A DNA stretch of 64,000 bases from CAVSRC01 sp963830205 (GCA_963830205.1 CAWHLP010000036.1:43958-107957), one strand, 5' to 3'; positions 44,056 through 52,965 are shown, counted from the stretch's first letter. Numbers and translations: made by a program. The notes: generated by a model from the letters alone, not told the origin.

Positions 44056-44095
44056 CTTACATAAGCCTCCGCCGGCCGCACGCCTTGCGGCCGGC
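44056..44095 (+). promoter_or_regulatory. Possible heat-shock promoter and strong hairpin before hslV
   Basis: The 149-base gap between the reductase and hslV has a perfect ten-base stem GCCGGCCGCA / TGCGGCCGGC (44071-44080 and 44086-44095, loop CGCCT) without a T run. TTTGAT (44035-44040) and CTTACAT (44056-44062) are 15 bases apart and weakly resemble an RpoH promoter (CTTGAA / CCnnAT), which would fit hslVU. Both the promoter and the role of the hairpin (5' leader or terminator) are tentative. Confidence 0.35.
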
Positions 44096-44160
44096 GCAAG
44101 GGGTCGCCGCGGGGCCTGTCAAAGGACCGCCGCCGCCCGCTGGACAAGGACAGTCGCACT

Positions 44161-44718
44161 TTGAGTCAACACCCCACTTCCGAGCCCTGGCACGGCACCA
44201 CCATCATCACCGTGCGCAAGGGCGGCAAGGTCGTCATCGCCGGTGACGGCCAGGTTTCCGTCGGCCAGACGGTCATCAAGCACAACGCCAAGAAGGTCCG
44301 CCCGCTCGGCAAGGGCGGCGTCATTGCCGGCTTTGCCGGCGCCACCGCCGATGCCTTCACCCTGTTCGAGCGGCTCGAGGCCAAGCTCGAGCAGTATCCC
44401 GGCCAGCTCACCCGCGCCTGCGTCGAGCTCGCCAAGGACTGGCGCACCGACCGCTATCTCCGCCGTCTCGAAGCGATGATGCTGGTCGCCGACAAGTCGG
44501 TGAGCCTGGTGCTGACCGGCACCGGCGACGTGCTCGAACCGGAAGGCGGCGTTGCCGGCATCGGGTCGGGCGGAAACTATGCGCTGGCCGCCGCCCGCGC
44601 CTTGATGGACAGCGATCTCGACGCCGAGACGATCGCCCGCAAGGCCATGGCGATCGCCGCCGACATCTGCATCTACACCAACGGCAACGTCACGTTGGAA
44701 AGCCTTGATGCCGAGTGA
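44161..44718 (+). CDS. hslV: ATP-dependent protease subunit HslV
   Basis: HslV (185 aa) is the proteasome-like peptidase that works with the HslU unfoldase. The N-terminal nucleophile Thr is T13 of 'WHGTTIITVRKGG', exposed after removal of a 12-residue propeptide, longer than the one-residue form of E. coli and usual for alphaproteobacteria. 'VIAGDGQVSVGQTVIKHNAKKVR' and 'GIGSGGNYALAAARAL' are diagnostic. It begins with TTG; AAGGA at 44146-44150 supports that start. Confidence 0.95.
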   Translation: MSQHPTSEPWHGTTIITVRKGGKVVIAGDGQVSVGQTVIKHNAKKVRPLGKGGVIAGFAGATADAFTLFERLEAKLEQYPGQLTRACVELAKDWRTDRYLRRLEAMMLVADKSVSLVLTGTGDVLEPEGGVAGIGSGGNYALAAARALMDSDLDAETIARKAMAIAADICIYTNGNVTLESLDAE

Positions 44719-45226
44719 ACCCGGGTACAGCTTCCGGCCGATGACCCGTGCCGACCTGCCGCGCATGGCGAACTGGCTTGCCCAGCCGCACGTTGCCCGC
44801 TGGTGGGACGACGCCGAGACCGGCCTTACCCGCATCGAGGCGCATCTCGGCCCGGCAGACCCGGTCGAACCTTTCGTGATCCTCATCGACGAGCGCCCGA
44901 TCGGCTATGTGCAGAGCTATGACATCCATGCGGAAGCCGATCATCCCTATCGGGATCAACCGGCGGGCACGATCGGGATCGATATGTCGATCGGCGAACC
45001 CGATCTCATCGGCAGGGGACATGGTCCACGCATCGTCGATGCCTTCGTCCGACGCCTGTTCGAAGCCGGTGTCCCCCGCGTGGTGATCGATCCCGACCCG
45101 GCCAATACTGCCGCGATCCGCGCCTACGCCAAAGCGGGCTTCGTTCCGGTAGGCGAGCGCCATTCCATCTATGGTCCCGCGCTGCTCATGGCGCGCGACC
45201 GCAGCAACGATCAGAGTGCGCCATGA
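44708..45226 (+). CDS. GNAT family N-acetyltransferase, AAC(6')-like
   Basis: A GCN5-related acetyltransferase (172 aa) of the aminoglycoside 6'-acetyltransferase-like / IucB-like subgroup: 'RPMTRADLPRMANWLAQPHVARWWDD' at the start, 'GTIGIDMSIGEPDLIGRGHGPRIVDAFV' for acetyl-CoA binding, and 'VPRVVIDPDPANTAAIRAYAKAGF'. It is set between hslV (11-base overlap) and hslU (ATGA overlap), an arrangement kept in Hyphomicrobiales. The natural substrate is not known; position alone does not show drug resistance. Confidence 0.9.
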   Translation: MPSEPGYSFRPMTRADLPRMANWLAQPHVARWWDDAETGLTRIEAHLGPADPVEPFVILIDERPIGYVQSYDIHAEADHPYRDQPAGTIGIDMSIGEPDLIGRGHGPRIVDAFVRRLFEAGVPRVVIDPDPANTAAIRAYAKAGFVPVGERHSIYGPALLMARDRSNDQSAP

Positions 45227-46530
45227 CCACATTTTCTCCCCGTGAAATCGTCTCCGAGCTGGACCGCTACATCATCGGCCAGAACGACGCCAAGCGCGCC
45301 GTCGCCATTGCGCTCCGCAACCGCTGGCGCCGCCACCAGCTCACCGGCGCCATGCGCGAGGAAGTGCTGCCCAAGAACATCCTGATGATCGGCCCGACCG
45401 GCGTCGGCAAGACCGAGATATCGCGCCGCCTGGCCAAGCTCGCCGGCGCCCCGTTCATCAAGGTCGAGGCGACCAAGTTCACCGAGGTCGGCTATGTCGG
45501 CCGCGACGTCGAGCAGATCGTCCGCGACCTGGTCGAGGTCGGCATCAGCCTGGTGCGCGAGCGCCGGCGCCAGGAGGTCTCCGCCAAGGCGGAGATGGCG
45601 GCGGAAGAGCGCGTGCTCACCGCTCTGGTCGGACCGGCGGCAAGTCCGGCGACGCGCGAATCCTTCCGCAAGCGCCTGCGCCAGGGCGAGCTCAACGACA
45701 AGGAGATCGAGATCGAGGTCAAGGACAGCGGCAACGGCATGCCCCAGTTCGAGATCCCCGGCATGCCCGGCGCCTCGGTTGGTGTCATGAACATCTCCGA
45801 CATGCTCGGCAAGGCCTTTGGCAACCGCACCAAGACGCGCCGCATCCTGGTGCGCGATTCGCACGACCTCTTGCTCAACGAGGAATCCGACAAGCTGCTC
45901 GACAACGAGGAGGTGACCCAGGAGGCCATCACCACGGCGGAGAACGACGGCATCGTCTTCCTCGACGAGATCGACAAGATCTGCGTGCGCGAGGGCCGTT
46001 ACGGCGGCGACGTCAGCCGCGAGGGCGTGCAGCGCGATCTCCTGCCACTGCTCGAGGGTACCACGGTCGCCACCAAGTACGGGCCGGTGAAGACCGACCA
46101 CATCCTGTTCATCGCATCCGGCGCCTTCCACATCGCCAAGCCGTCGGACCTGTTGCCCGAGCTGCAGGGCCGCCTGCCGATCCGCGTCGAGCTGTCGCCG
46201 CTCACCCGCGAGGACTTCCGCCGCATCCTGACCGAGACCGAGGCGAGCCTCATCAAGCAGTACGTGGCGCTGATGCAGACCGAGGGCGTGACGCTGGCCT
46301 TCACCGACGACGCCATCGATTCGATCGCGTCGATCGCGGTGGCGGTCAATTCCAGCGTCGAAAACATCGGCGCTCGGCGCCTGCAGACGGTCATGGAGCG
46401 GATCCTCGACGAGATCAGCTTCTCGGCTTCGGACCGCGACGGCGACACGGTCACCATCGACGCCGCGTATATCGAGGCCCACATCGGCGATCTCTCCCGC
46501 AACACAGATTTGTCGCGATTCATCCTCTAG
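45223..46530 (+). CDS. hslU: ATP-dependent protease ATPase subunit HslU
   Basis: HslU (435 aa) is the AAA+ unfoldase of the HslUV protease. Walker A GPTGVGKT is at 57-64, followed by 'FIKVEATKFTEVGYVGRDVEQIVRDLVE' (pore loop GYVG). The inserted I domain runs from about 110 to 240. Walker B is 'GIVFLDEIDKI'. The C-terminus ends 'LSRFIL', which inserts into HslV. The ATG overlaps the stop of the GNAT gene, so the three genes form one operon. Confidence 0.98.
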   Translation: MTTFSPREIVSELDRYIIGQNDAKRAVAIALRNRWRRHQLTGAMREEVLPKNILMIGPTGVGKTEISRRLAKLAGAPFIKVEATKFTEVGYVGRDVEQIVRDLVEVGISLVRERRRQEVSAKAEMAAEERVLTALVGPAASPATRESFRKRLRQGELNDKEIEIEVKDSGNGMPQFEIPGMPGASVGVMNISDMLGKAFGNRTKTRRILVRDSHDLLLNEESDKLLDNEEVTQEAITTAENDGIVFLDEIDKICVREGRYGGDVSREGVQRDLLPLLEGTTVATKYGPVKTDHILFIASGAFHIAKPSDLLPELQGRLPIRVELSPLTREDFRRILTETEASLIKQYVALMQTEGVTLAFTDDAIDSIASIAVAVNSSVENIGARRLQTVMERILDEISFSASDRDGDTVTIDAAYIEAHIGDLSRNTDLSRFIL

Positions 46531-46644
46531 GGTGTCTCCGCTCGCGGGCGGCCGGCGGCAGCTTCAACTCCGCCGCCGGTGCCATTATGATCGTGCCCTC
46601 GAAATGGCCGGAAAGCGGCCGTGCGCTCCAGAGATGACCGCTTG

Positions 46645-47628
46645 ATGCCGCATTTCCGCCCGCTCTTCCGCTTCCTCCTGCTGCTCCCGCTTCTCCTCCT
46701 GCTGATCCCGCGCCCGAGCGCGGCGACCGCCGAGGTTGTGCGCGTGCCGTCGGGCAACCGTTCCGCCACCCAGCCGCCGATCTCGACCAGTTCGGTGATC
46801 CGCACGGCCGAGACCAAGGGCACCTTCGACGACAAGTACCGGACCATTTACGGTCAGCTCGCCGGCGACCGCGTGCTCATCGGCAAGATCGAGAAGGCGG
46901 CCGCCGTCTACGGCATCGATCCGATCCACATGATCGGCGCGATCATCGGCGAGCACACCTACAACGTCGACGCCATGGACACGTTGCAGGGCTACTACGT
47001 GAAGGCGCTGGCCTATCTAGGCGCCGACCTGCGCTTCGCCTACAAGGGCGAGGACGTGCGCGATTTCGTCAAGCGGCCGCAATTCGCCGCGTGCGATGAC
47101 GCCGCCGACGACTACGACCTGTGGACCTGCCGCGAGGACGTCTGGAAGAGCACGTTCCAGGGCAAGACCGTCGGCGGCAAGGCGTTCCCCGACGACCGCT
47201 TCCAGCGGGTCTTCTTCCAGCCCTATTTCGCCGGTCAGACCTTCGGCCTCGGCCAGCTCAGCCCGCTGTCCGCCCTCACCGTCTCCGACATGGTTGCGGC
47301 CAGGAGCGGCCTGCCGCCGCTCGACCTCAATCACCCCAACGAGATCTATCACGCGGTGATGGACCCCGACATGTCGCTCAACTACATGGCGGCGATCATC
47401 GCCCACGACATCGACGCCTACCGGCGCTTCGCCGGCTTCGACATCTCCGCCAACCCCGGCATCACCGCCACGCTCTACAATCTCGGCGACGCCGCCGACC
47501 GGGCGCGCGCCCTTGCCGCCGAGAACCGCAAACGCAAGGCCGGCGGCCTCGGTATCCTTTATCCGCAAGAGAACTACTACGGCTGGCTGGTCAACGCCCG
47601 CCTCGACGAGCTGCGCAAGCTGCTCTAG
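46645..47628 (+). CDS. DUF1402 family exported protein, possible peptidoglycan hydrolase
   Basis: A 327-residue exported protein from the ATG at 46645 (signal peptide: Leu-rich residues 7-21, then 'PRPSAATAE'). The DUF1402 domain follows. 'YGIDPIHMIGAIIGEHTYNVD' places a Glu where a lytic transglycosylase has its catalytic Glu, and 'GQTFGLGQLSPLSAL' resembles the lysozyme-fold 'GLMQL/GLGQ' motif. This suggests a lysozyme-like peptidoglycan-cleaving enzyme, unproven. The frame extends to a GTG at 46621, less likely. Its TAG overlaps that of the convergent Smr gene within CTAG. Confidence 0.82.
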   Translation: MPHFRPLFRFLLLLPLLLLLIPRPSAATAEVVRVPSGNRSATQPPISTSSVIRTAETKGTFDDKYRTIYGQLAGDRVLIGKIEKAAAVYGIDPIHMIGAIIGEHTYNVDAMDTLQGYYVKALAYLGADLRFAYKGEDVRDFVKRPQFAACDDAADDYDLWTCREDVWKSTFQGKTVGGKAFPDDRFQRVFFQPYFAGQTFGLGQLSPLSALTVSDMVAARSGLPPLDLNHPNEIYHAVMDPDMSLNYMAAIIAHDIDAYRRFAGFDISANPGITATLYNLGDAADRARALAAENRKRKAGGLGILYPQENYYGWLVNARLDELRKLL

Positions 47629-48194
47629 GACCGGCCCTGCGGCCGGCGCAGCCGCACCAGAAGCGCGCCGGCGCCGCCGAGCGCGCGGCCGGCCTCGTCG
47701 AAGCCAACCACCACCGGCCTCAGCTCGTGTGAGGCAAGCCAGATCGGCACCAGGCGGCGGAGCACACCGCGCTCGCGCTCGCCCTCGCCGTTGCCGTTCC
47801 TGCCCTTGCCGGTGATCACCAGCACCAGCCGGGCCCCGGAGGCCTGGGCGCCGCCGAGAAAATCGACGAGCCGGCCATGCGCCGCCGCCTGGGTCATGCC
47901 GTGCAGGTCGATGCGCGCGTCGACGGAGAGCGCGCCGCGGTTGACGCGGGAAAGTGTCCGCCGGTCGAGCGGGGCGAGTGCCGGCGGCTTTGGTGGCCTG
48001 GGTTTGGCAGGCGGCACTGCGAGGCGCACGGCGGGGGCGGGCTTTTCGGGCTTTTCCGCCTTTTTCGGCGGTGCCGGCTCCTCGGCCGGCTCGGCCTTGG
48101 CCGGCGGCTTCCGCTTGAGCGGCGCGACCGAGCGCGTGACGGTCTGCCACAGCGCCAGTTCCTCCTCGGTCGGCGGCGGCTTGCGGCGGCTCAT
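47625..48194 (-). CDS. Smr/MutS2 C-terminal domain protein
   Basis: A 189-residue protein with a Pro/Lys-rich N-terminal half (disordered, about 20-75) and a C-terminal Smr domain: 'ARIDLHGMTQAAAHGRLVDFL' (LDLHG motif) and 'LVLVITGKGRNGNG' (TGxG motif). Smr domains nick DNA or cleave RNA. It follows MltA with an ATGA overlap, an arrangement typical of Hyphomicrobiales (Tim44-mltA-smr). Why a nuclease is joined to envelope genes is unknown. Confidence 0.92.
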   Translation of the reverse strand: MSRRKPPPTEEELALWQTVTRSVAPLKRKPPAKAEPAEEPAPPKKAEKPEKPAPAVRLAVPPAKPRPPKPPALAPLDRRTLSRVNRGALSVDARIDLHGMTQAAAHGRLVDFLGGAQASGARLVLVITGKGRNGNGEGERERGVLRRLVPIWLASHELRPVVVGFDEAGRALGGAGALLVRLRRPQGRS

Positions 48195-49291
48195 GGCGCC
48201 CCCGTCGGGGCGAGCAAGACGAAGCGCCCGCGCGCGCTCATGGCGCCGGCAATGCTGCCGGCGGCATCGCCGCAGCCGAAGAAGATGTCGCCACGGGCCG
48301 CGCCGACGATCGCCGAGCCGGTGTCCTGGGCAATCATAAGCCGGCTAAATGACGTCCGGTCGGGCAGGGTGGTGTCCACCCAGACGGGCAGGTGGAAGCT
48401 GTGCAGCAGGCGGTCGACGGCGAGGCTTCGTCCAGGAGTCAGCGGCACCTTGGCCGCCGCCACCGGCCCCAGCGCCGGGTCATCCACCGGCGCTTCGCGG
48501 AAGAAGATGTAGGAGCGGTTCGCGCCCATCAGCGCCGCGGCCTCACTTGGGTGGGCGGCAAGCCAGGCGCGAATCGCCGGCATGGTGGCGGTTCCGGGCT
48601 TGAGCCCGCCGCGCTCAACCAGAACCCGGCCGATCGGCGTGTAGGGGTGGCCGGTCTTGGCGGCATAGGTGACGCGCAGGCTGCTTCCGTCGGTCAAGCG
48701 GATGCGCGCGGCCCCCTGGATGTGGATGAAGAAGGCGTCGACCGGGTCGGCGAGCCACACCAGCTCCAGCCCACGGCCGTCGAGCGCGCCGGCCATGATC
48801 GCGGCACGGTCGGCATATTCGCTGAAGCCGTCCCCGGTCCTGCGGGCAAAGCGCAGCGCCGGGTCGAGGCCGGCGGGCGGATGGTCCGGGTCGAACTCCA
48901 CGAGATCATCGGGCGGGGAAAGCAGCGGTACGGTGAATTCGGACGTGCGGGTGAGTGATCCGGCGACTTCCGGCTCGTAATAGCCGGTGAAGAAGCCGTG
49001 GCTCCCTTGCGGCACTACCTGGTGCGGGGTGAAGTTGGCCTCGAAGAAGGCCTGCGCCGCGCTTGCCGGAAGCGTGCCGGGCAGCGCCGCGGCACGGGCG
49101 AGCGTGGCGGCGAGCGCACCCGCGTCGATACCGAGCCCTCGCTGCTTGGGCGGGTGGTCGGCAAGCACCGCTGCGCCCAGGCGGAAGGCGGCGAAGGCCG
49201 CCGCGTGGTCATCCTCCCGCCAGCCGGGCAGGTTCGAAAAGGTGAGTGGGATCAGTCGGGTAGCGCCGGCGGCGTCCGTCGTCCCGTCCAT
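48191..49291 (-). CDS. mltA: Murein transglycosylase A (MltA)
   Basis: MltA (366 aa) cleaves the glycan strands of peptidoglycan, leaving 1,6-anhydromuramic acid. 'GFFTGYYEPEVAGS' and the double-psi barrel with 'RLMIAQDTGSAIVGAARGDIFFGCG' (catalytic Asp in 'QDTGSAI') and the C-terminal 3D domain are clear. The frame begins at the ATG at 49291; an in-frame TGA only 18 codons upstream leaves no room for a signal peptide, and none is visible at the N-terminus. Either export uses another route or an upstream frameshift hides the signal. It lies 54 bases after the Tim44-like gene. Confidence 0.92.
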   Translation of the reverse strand: MDGTTDAAGATRLIPLTFSNLPGWREDDHAAAFAAFRLGAAVLADHPPKQRGLGIDAGALAATLARAAALPGTLPASAAQAFFEANFTPHQVVPQGSHGFFTGYYEPEVAGSLTRTSEFTVPLLSPPDDLVEFDPDHPPAGLDPALRFARRTGDGFSEYADRAAIMAGALDGRGLELVWLADPVDAFFIHIQGAARIRLTDGSSLRVTYAAKTGHPYTPIGRVLVERGGLKPGTATMPAIRAWLAAHPSEAAALMGANRSYIFFREAPVDDPALGPVAAAKVPLTPGRSLAVDRLLHSFHLPVWVDTTLPDRTSFSRLMIAQDTGSAIVGAARGDIFFGCGDAAGSIAGAMSARGRFVLLAPTGAP

Positions 49292-49345
49292 GGCCGCCCG
49301 CCGCTCCGCCGCCGCCCGCCGCTTGCCTGCTCGCCGCCCGTCGGG

Positions 49346-50065
49346 TCAGTCGACCAATTCTGTCGCCACCAGTTTCCAGTTCGGGTCGCGGGCGCTGGCC
49401 TCGCGCTCGAACGTCCAGATGTCGGTCACGTCGCCGACATGGGCCGGGTCGCCGTCGATCACGGCGCCATCCTTGTCGTGGGTCGCCGACACCAGCTTGG
49501 ACAGGAAGCGCACGGTCACCTGCACCGTGGCGCCCTTGACGCCGGCGGCGGTGATTTCCGCCTTGTCGATACCGACGAACTTGAACTCGATGGTCTCGCT
49601 GCGGCCCTCGCGCTCGCTGATGGCGCTGACGAAACCGTCATAGACGTCGCGGCTCAAGAGCTGCTTGAGCGTCTTGCGGTCGCCCTCGGCAAAGGCGGTC
49701 ACGACCATCTCATAGGCGGCCTTGGCACCGGAAAGGAAGGCGTCGGGGTCGAAGGTGCGGTCGGCGGTGGCGACCGTCCGCAGCGCCTCGTGCAGGCTTG
49801 AGCCGGCGGGCGCGGCGGTCTTGATACGCTCGTCGACGCTGGTGCCGGCATCCGGGACGGCGCCGTCCCGCGGTGGCGCCCGTCGTGACGGCAGGTCGAT
49901 CACCTTGTCCTCGGCCTTGCCGGCCGGCGTATCCCGGCGGGCATAGGGATCGAACGGCGGCCGCTCGCTGCCGGTCCGCCTGCCCAGCACGTTGCGCAGT
50001 CGCAGAAACACGACGACAGCGACGGCCAGGAAGATGATGGTTGTGATGTCCATGAAGTTGTTCAT
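49346..50065 (-). CDS. Tim44-like domain membrane protein (TimA)
   Basis: A 239-residue protein with one N-terminal membrane helix (about 8-22), a charged linker and a C-terminal Tim44-like domain (about 95-239: 'FDPDAFLSGAKAAYEMVVTAFAEGDRKTLKQLLSRDVYDGFVSAI', 'DIWTFEREASARDPNWKLVATE'). In alphaproteobacteria such proteins are considered ancestors of mitochondrial Tim44, peripheral to the inner membrane. It is divergent from secB, in line with a link to protein export, with 184 bases between. Confidence 0.93.
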   Translation of the reverse strand: MNNFMDITTIIFLAVAVVVFLRLRNVLGRRTGSERPPFDPYARRDTPAGKAEDKVIDLPSRRAPPRDGAVPDAGTSVDERIKTAAPAGSSLHEALRTVATADRTFDPDAFLSGAKAAYEMVVTAFAEGDRKTLKQLLSRDVYDGFVSAISEREGRSETIEFKFVGIDKAEITAAGVKGATVQVTVRFLSKLVSATHDKDGAVIDGDPAHVGDVTDIWTFEREASARDPNWKLVATELVD

Positions 50066-50249
50066 GTTTTGGCGGTGTCCCGGCGCTGGACGAGACCACT
50101 CTGCCCGAAATCGGGCGAGAAAGCGATTAATACAATGTAGGCAACCGCCTTGGCTGTTGCGAGTCGGCGGCGGCTGGCTTGTAACCGGCTCCCCCGCGTG
50201 TTAGCCCACCGGCGCCTCCAGGGCACGCAGTTTCTATCGGGAGTAGCCA

Positions 50250-50756
50250 ATGGCCGACGACGGCAGCAACGGGCAGGAAGGCGCGGCAGTTGCCCAGCCC
50301 GGCATCAGTGTCATCACGCAGTATGTGAAGGACCTGTCCTTTGAGAATCCGGGCGCACCGGCGAGCCTCAGGCCGCGTGGCGCCTCGCCCAGCATCAGCC
50401 TTTCGGTGGGCGTGCAGCCGCGCCCGGTGGCCGACAACGACATCGAGGTCGAGTTGCGCCTGGAGGCGCGCGCGGTCGATGGCGAGACCACCCTGTTCGC
50501 CATTGAACTGGTCTATGCGGGCGTCTTCCGCCTGGTCAACGTCACCCAGGAGACGGTGAACCCGATCATGCTGATCGAGTGCCCGCGCCTGCTCTTTCCC
50601 TTCGCCCGCCAGGTCATCGCCACCGCCAGCCGCGATGGCGGCTTCCCGCCGCTGCTGCTCGACCCGATCGATTTCGTCGCGCTCTACCGCCAGCGCATGA
50701 CCAATCCCGGCGCCGGCGGTCCGGCTGCCGAGGCGCCGCCCACCGCCACCAACTGA
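50250..50756 (+). CDS. secB: Protein-export chaperone SecB
   Basis: SecB (168 aa) keeps preproteins unfolded and hands them to SecA. The core 'ITQYVKDLSFENPGAP', 'LRLEARAVDGETTLFAIELVYAGVFRL' and 'MLIECPRLLFPFARQVIATASRDGGFPPLLLDPIDFVALYRQ' is complete. The C-terminal tail is Pro/Ala-rich. It is divergent from the Tim44-like gene and converges with the adenosine kinase gene, with 7 bases between the stops. Confidence 0.96.
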   Translation: MADDGSNGQEGAAVAQPGISVITQYVKDLSFENPGAPASLRPRGASPSISLSVGVQPRPVADNDIEVELRLEARAVDGETTLFAIELVYAGVFRLVNVTQETVNPIMLIECPRLLFPFARQVIATASRDGGFPPLLLDPIDFVALYRQRMTNPGAGGPAAEAPPTATN

Positions 50757-50763
50757 GCCATCC

Positions 50764-51765
50764 CTAAATTGCGAAGCCGGCCGCCAGCGCCACGTCCTTG
50801 AGCGGCGCCGCCGGCCGCGGGCCGATGTGGCCGATCACCTCCGATGCGGCGAGTGTCCCCAGCTTGCCGGCATCGGCGAGCGCCATGCCGCGGGCGACAC
50901 CGAATAGGAAGCCGGCGGCGAACAGGTCGCCCGCCCCGGTCAGGTCGACCACCGCCTCCACCCGAGTCGCCGGCACGCTGATCACGGCCTCCGGCGTTGC
51001 CACCAGCGCCCCGTCGGCGCCGACGGTGACCGCAGCCAAGGCACAGTCCGCCCGCAGCGCCTTGATCGCCGTATCGACGTCGGCGGTCTCGTAGAGCGAG
51101 CGCACCTCCGAATCGTTGGCCAGCACGATGTCGACCGTGCGCGTGCGGATGAGATCGAGGAATTCCGCCCGGAAACGGTCGACGCAGAAGGCGTCCGACA
51201 GCGAGATCGATACCTTGCGCCCGGCGGCGTGGGCGATCTCGGCGGCGCGCACGAAGGCCTTCTTGGCCTCCGGCGGGTCCCACAGATAGCCCTCCAGATA
51301 GGTGATCGCCGAGCTGCCGACGACGTGCGGGTCGATGTCGTCGGGGCCGAGCGCCTGGCAGGCGCCGAGATGGGTGTTCATCGTCCGCTCGCCATCCGGC
51401 GTGATCAGGATCATCGAGCGGGCCGTCGGTTCGCCGTCGAGAAGCGGCGCGGTGCCGAAATGCACGCCGGTCGCCTGCATGTCGTGGCGGTAGATGGCGC
51501 CGAAGGCGTCGTCGGCGACCTTGCCGATGAAGGCGGCGCGGCCACCGAGCGAGGCGACGCCGGCGGTGGTGTTGCCGGCCGATCCGCCCGAGGCCTCGAT
51601 CGCCGGCCCCATATGGGCATAGAGCGTGTCCGCCCGGGCAGCATCGATCAGGTGCATGGAGCTCTTGGACAGGCCCTGGCGCACGAGGAAGTCGTCGTCG
51701 GTACTCGCCAGGATGTCGACAATGGCGTTGCCGATGCCGAGCACGTCGAAGTCTGCCTGTTCCAT
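50764..51765 (-). CDS. PfkB-family adenosine kinase
   Basis: A 333-residue ribokinase-family carbohydrate kinase. The first signature is 'GGSAGNTTAGVASLGGRAAFIGKVADD', the second 'VDLTGAGDLFAAGFLFG' with the catalytic Asp of GAGD. The N-terminal 'FDVLGIGNAIVDIL' and the overall sequence are close to the adenosine kinase (Adk/PfkB) subgroup found across alphaproteobacteria, which makes AMP from adenosine. Chosen start: ATG at 51765, as the open frame upstream gives no family match. Sugar specificity is inferred. Confidence 0.88.
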   Translation of the reverse strand: MEQADFDVLGIGNAIVDILASTDDDFLVRQGLSKSSMHLIDAARADTLYAHMGPAIEASGGSAGNTTAGVASLGGRAAFIGKVADDAFGAIYRHDMQATGVHFGTAPLLDGEPTARSMILITPDGERTMNTHLGACQALGPDDIDPHVVGSSAITYLEGYLWDPPEAKKAFVRAAEIAHAAGRKVSISLSDAFCVDRFRAEFLDLIRTRTVDIVLANDSEVRSLYETADVDTAIKALRADCALAAVTVGADGALVATPEAVISVPATRVEAVVDLTGAGDLFAAGFLFGVARGMALADAGKLGTLAASEVIGHIGPRPAAPLKDVALAAGFAI

Positions 51766-51851
51766 GAAATCTCTGGTTTGTATGGGGAAATCCAAGAAGG
51801 GCGGCGCGACTATAGCGGCGGCCGGAGCGGACGCAACCGCAGGCGTCGGCC

Positions 51852-52535
51852 TCACAGGGTCTTGGCGGGGTAGGCGCAGAGGTCGGCGATCAGGCAGGCC
51901 GGGCACTCGGGCTTGCGCGCCTTGCAGACGTAGCGGCCATGCAGGATCAGCCAGTGGTGGGCATGCAGCCGGAAGCGCTCGGGCACGCGGCCCTCCAGCG
52001 CCAGCTCCACGGCCAGAGGATCGCGGCCGGGCGCGATGCCGGTGCGGTTGGCGACGCGGAAGATGTGCGTGTCGACCGCCATGGTCGGCTGGCCGAAGGC
52101 GACGTTGAGCACCACGTTGGCGGTCTTGCGGCCGACGCCGGGCAGCGTCTCCAGTTCCTCCCGGGTGTGCGGCACCTTGCCGCCATAGTCGGCGATGAGC
52201 TTCTCCGACAGCGCGACGAGGTTCTTCGCCTTGGTGCGGAAGAGGCCGATGGTGCGGATAAGCTCCGTCACCCTGGCCTGGCCCAGCGCCACCATCTTCT
52301 GAGGCGTGTCGGCAAGCGCGAACAGCGCCGGCGTCGCCTTGTTCACCCCGGCATCGGTCGCCTGGGCCGAGAGCACCACGGCGACCAGCAACGTATAGGG
52401 GCTGGAATAAGCGAGTTCGCTCTTCGGCTCCGGTTGGGCTGAAGCGAAACGGCGGAAGATCTCGGCCACCACGCCCGGCGGCAGGCCGGGCGTTATTTGC
52501 TTCGTCGTTTTGGCCTTGGTGGCTGCCCTCGCCAT
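51852..52535 (-). CDS. nth: Endonuclease III
   Basis: Nth (227 aa) removes oxidised pyrimidines and cuts the resulting abasic site. The helix-hairpin-helix LPGVGRKTANVV is at 131-142 with catalytic K137; D155 is in 'TMAVDTHIFR'. The four iron-sulfur cysteines C204-x6-C211-x2-C214-x5-C220 are intact. The ATG at 52535 is one base beyond the end of the upstream membrane gene and is preferred to the ATG at 52568 which would overlap it. Confidence 0.96.
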   Translation of the reverse strand: MARAATKAKTTKQITPGLPPGVVAEIFRRFASAQPEPKSELAYSSPYTLLVAVVLSAQATDAGVNKATPALFALADTPQKMVALGQARVTELIRTIGLFRTKAKNLVALSEKLIADYGGKVPHTREELETLPGVGRKTANVVLNVAFGQPTMAVDTHIFRVANRTGIAPGRDPLAVELALEGRVPERFRLHAHHWLILHGRYVCKARKPECPACLIADLCAYPAKTL

Positions 52536-52536
52536 C

Positions 52537-52878
52537 TCAGCTCCGCTGGGCGACCATGATGGCGTCAATCCCGATCACCGCAGCCACCCCGAAGCCAGAC
52601 AGGACCAGCCCGATCAGGAAAATGCGGATGGCGCGCTCGTAGCGGGGGCGCTCCAGCGAGTTCGGATGGAGCAGGGCGGCGAGCGCGACGAGCTGGAAGC
52701 AGCTGCCGACGGCCAGCGGCACGATGCCGATGAGGTCGTGCAGTTGCCAGGGCAGGGGGTTTGCCGCCCAGGCGGTCAGGAAGGTCAGCGAAAAGCCGGC
52801 GAGCACACCGACGACGGTCACGCTGCCGTTACGAAAGGTCGCGTCGATTTCTCGCCTCTCCGGCTCCGGATTGCTCAC
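52537..52878 (-). CDS. Small hypothetical membrane protein
   Basis: A 113-residue protein with three hydrophobic segments (about 19-39, 48-70 and 83-107). No family recognised. It precedes nth by one base on the same strand and is divergent from DUF2244, with 87 bases between. The even hydrophobicity, typical start and close spacing to nth support a real gene. Confidence 0.72.
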   Translation of the reverse strand: MSNPEPERREIDATFRNGSVTVVGVLAGFSLTFLTAWAANPLPWQLHDLIGIVPLAVGSCFQLVALAALLHPNSLERPRYERAIRIFLIGLVLSGFGVAAVIGIDAIMVAQRS

Positions 52879-52965
52879 CGCCAGCCTCGTTCCACGGGAC
52901 GCCCACCTCTTGCCAATGCGGCGGAAGCAGCTAGCATTTCCTTGGAATCAAAACAATGAAAGCCC

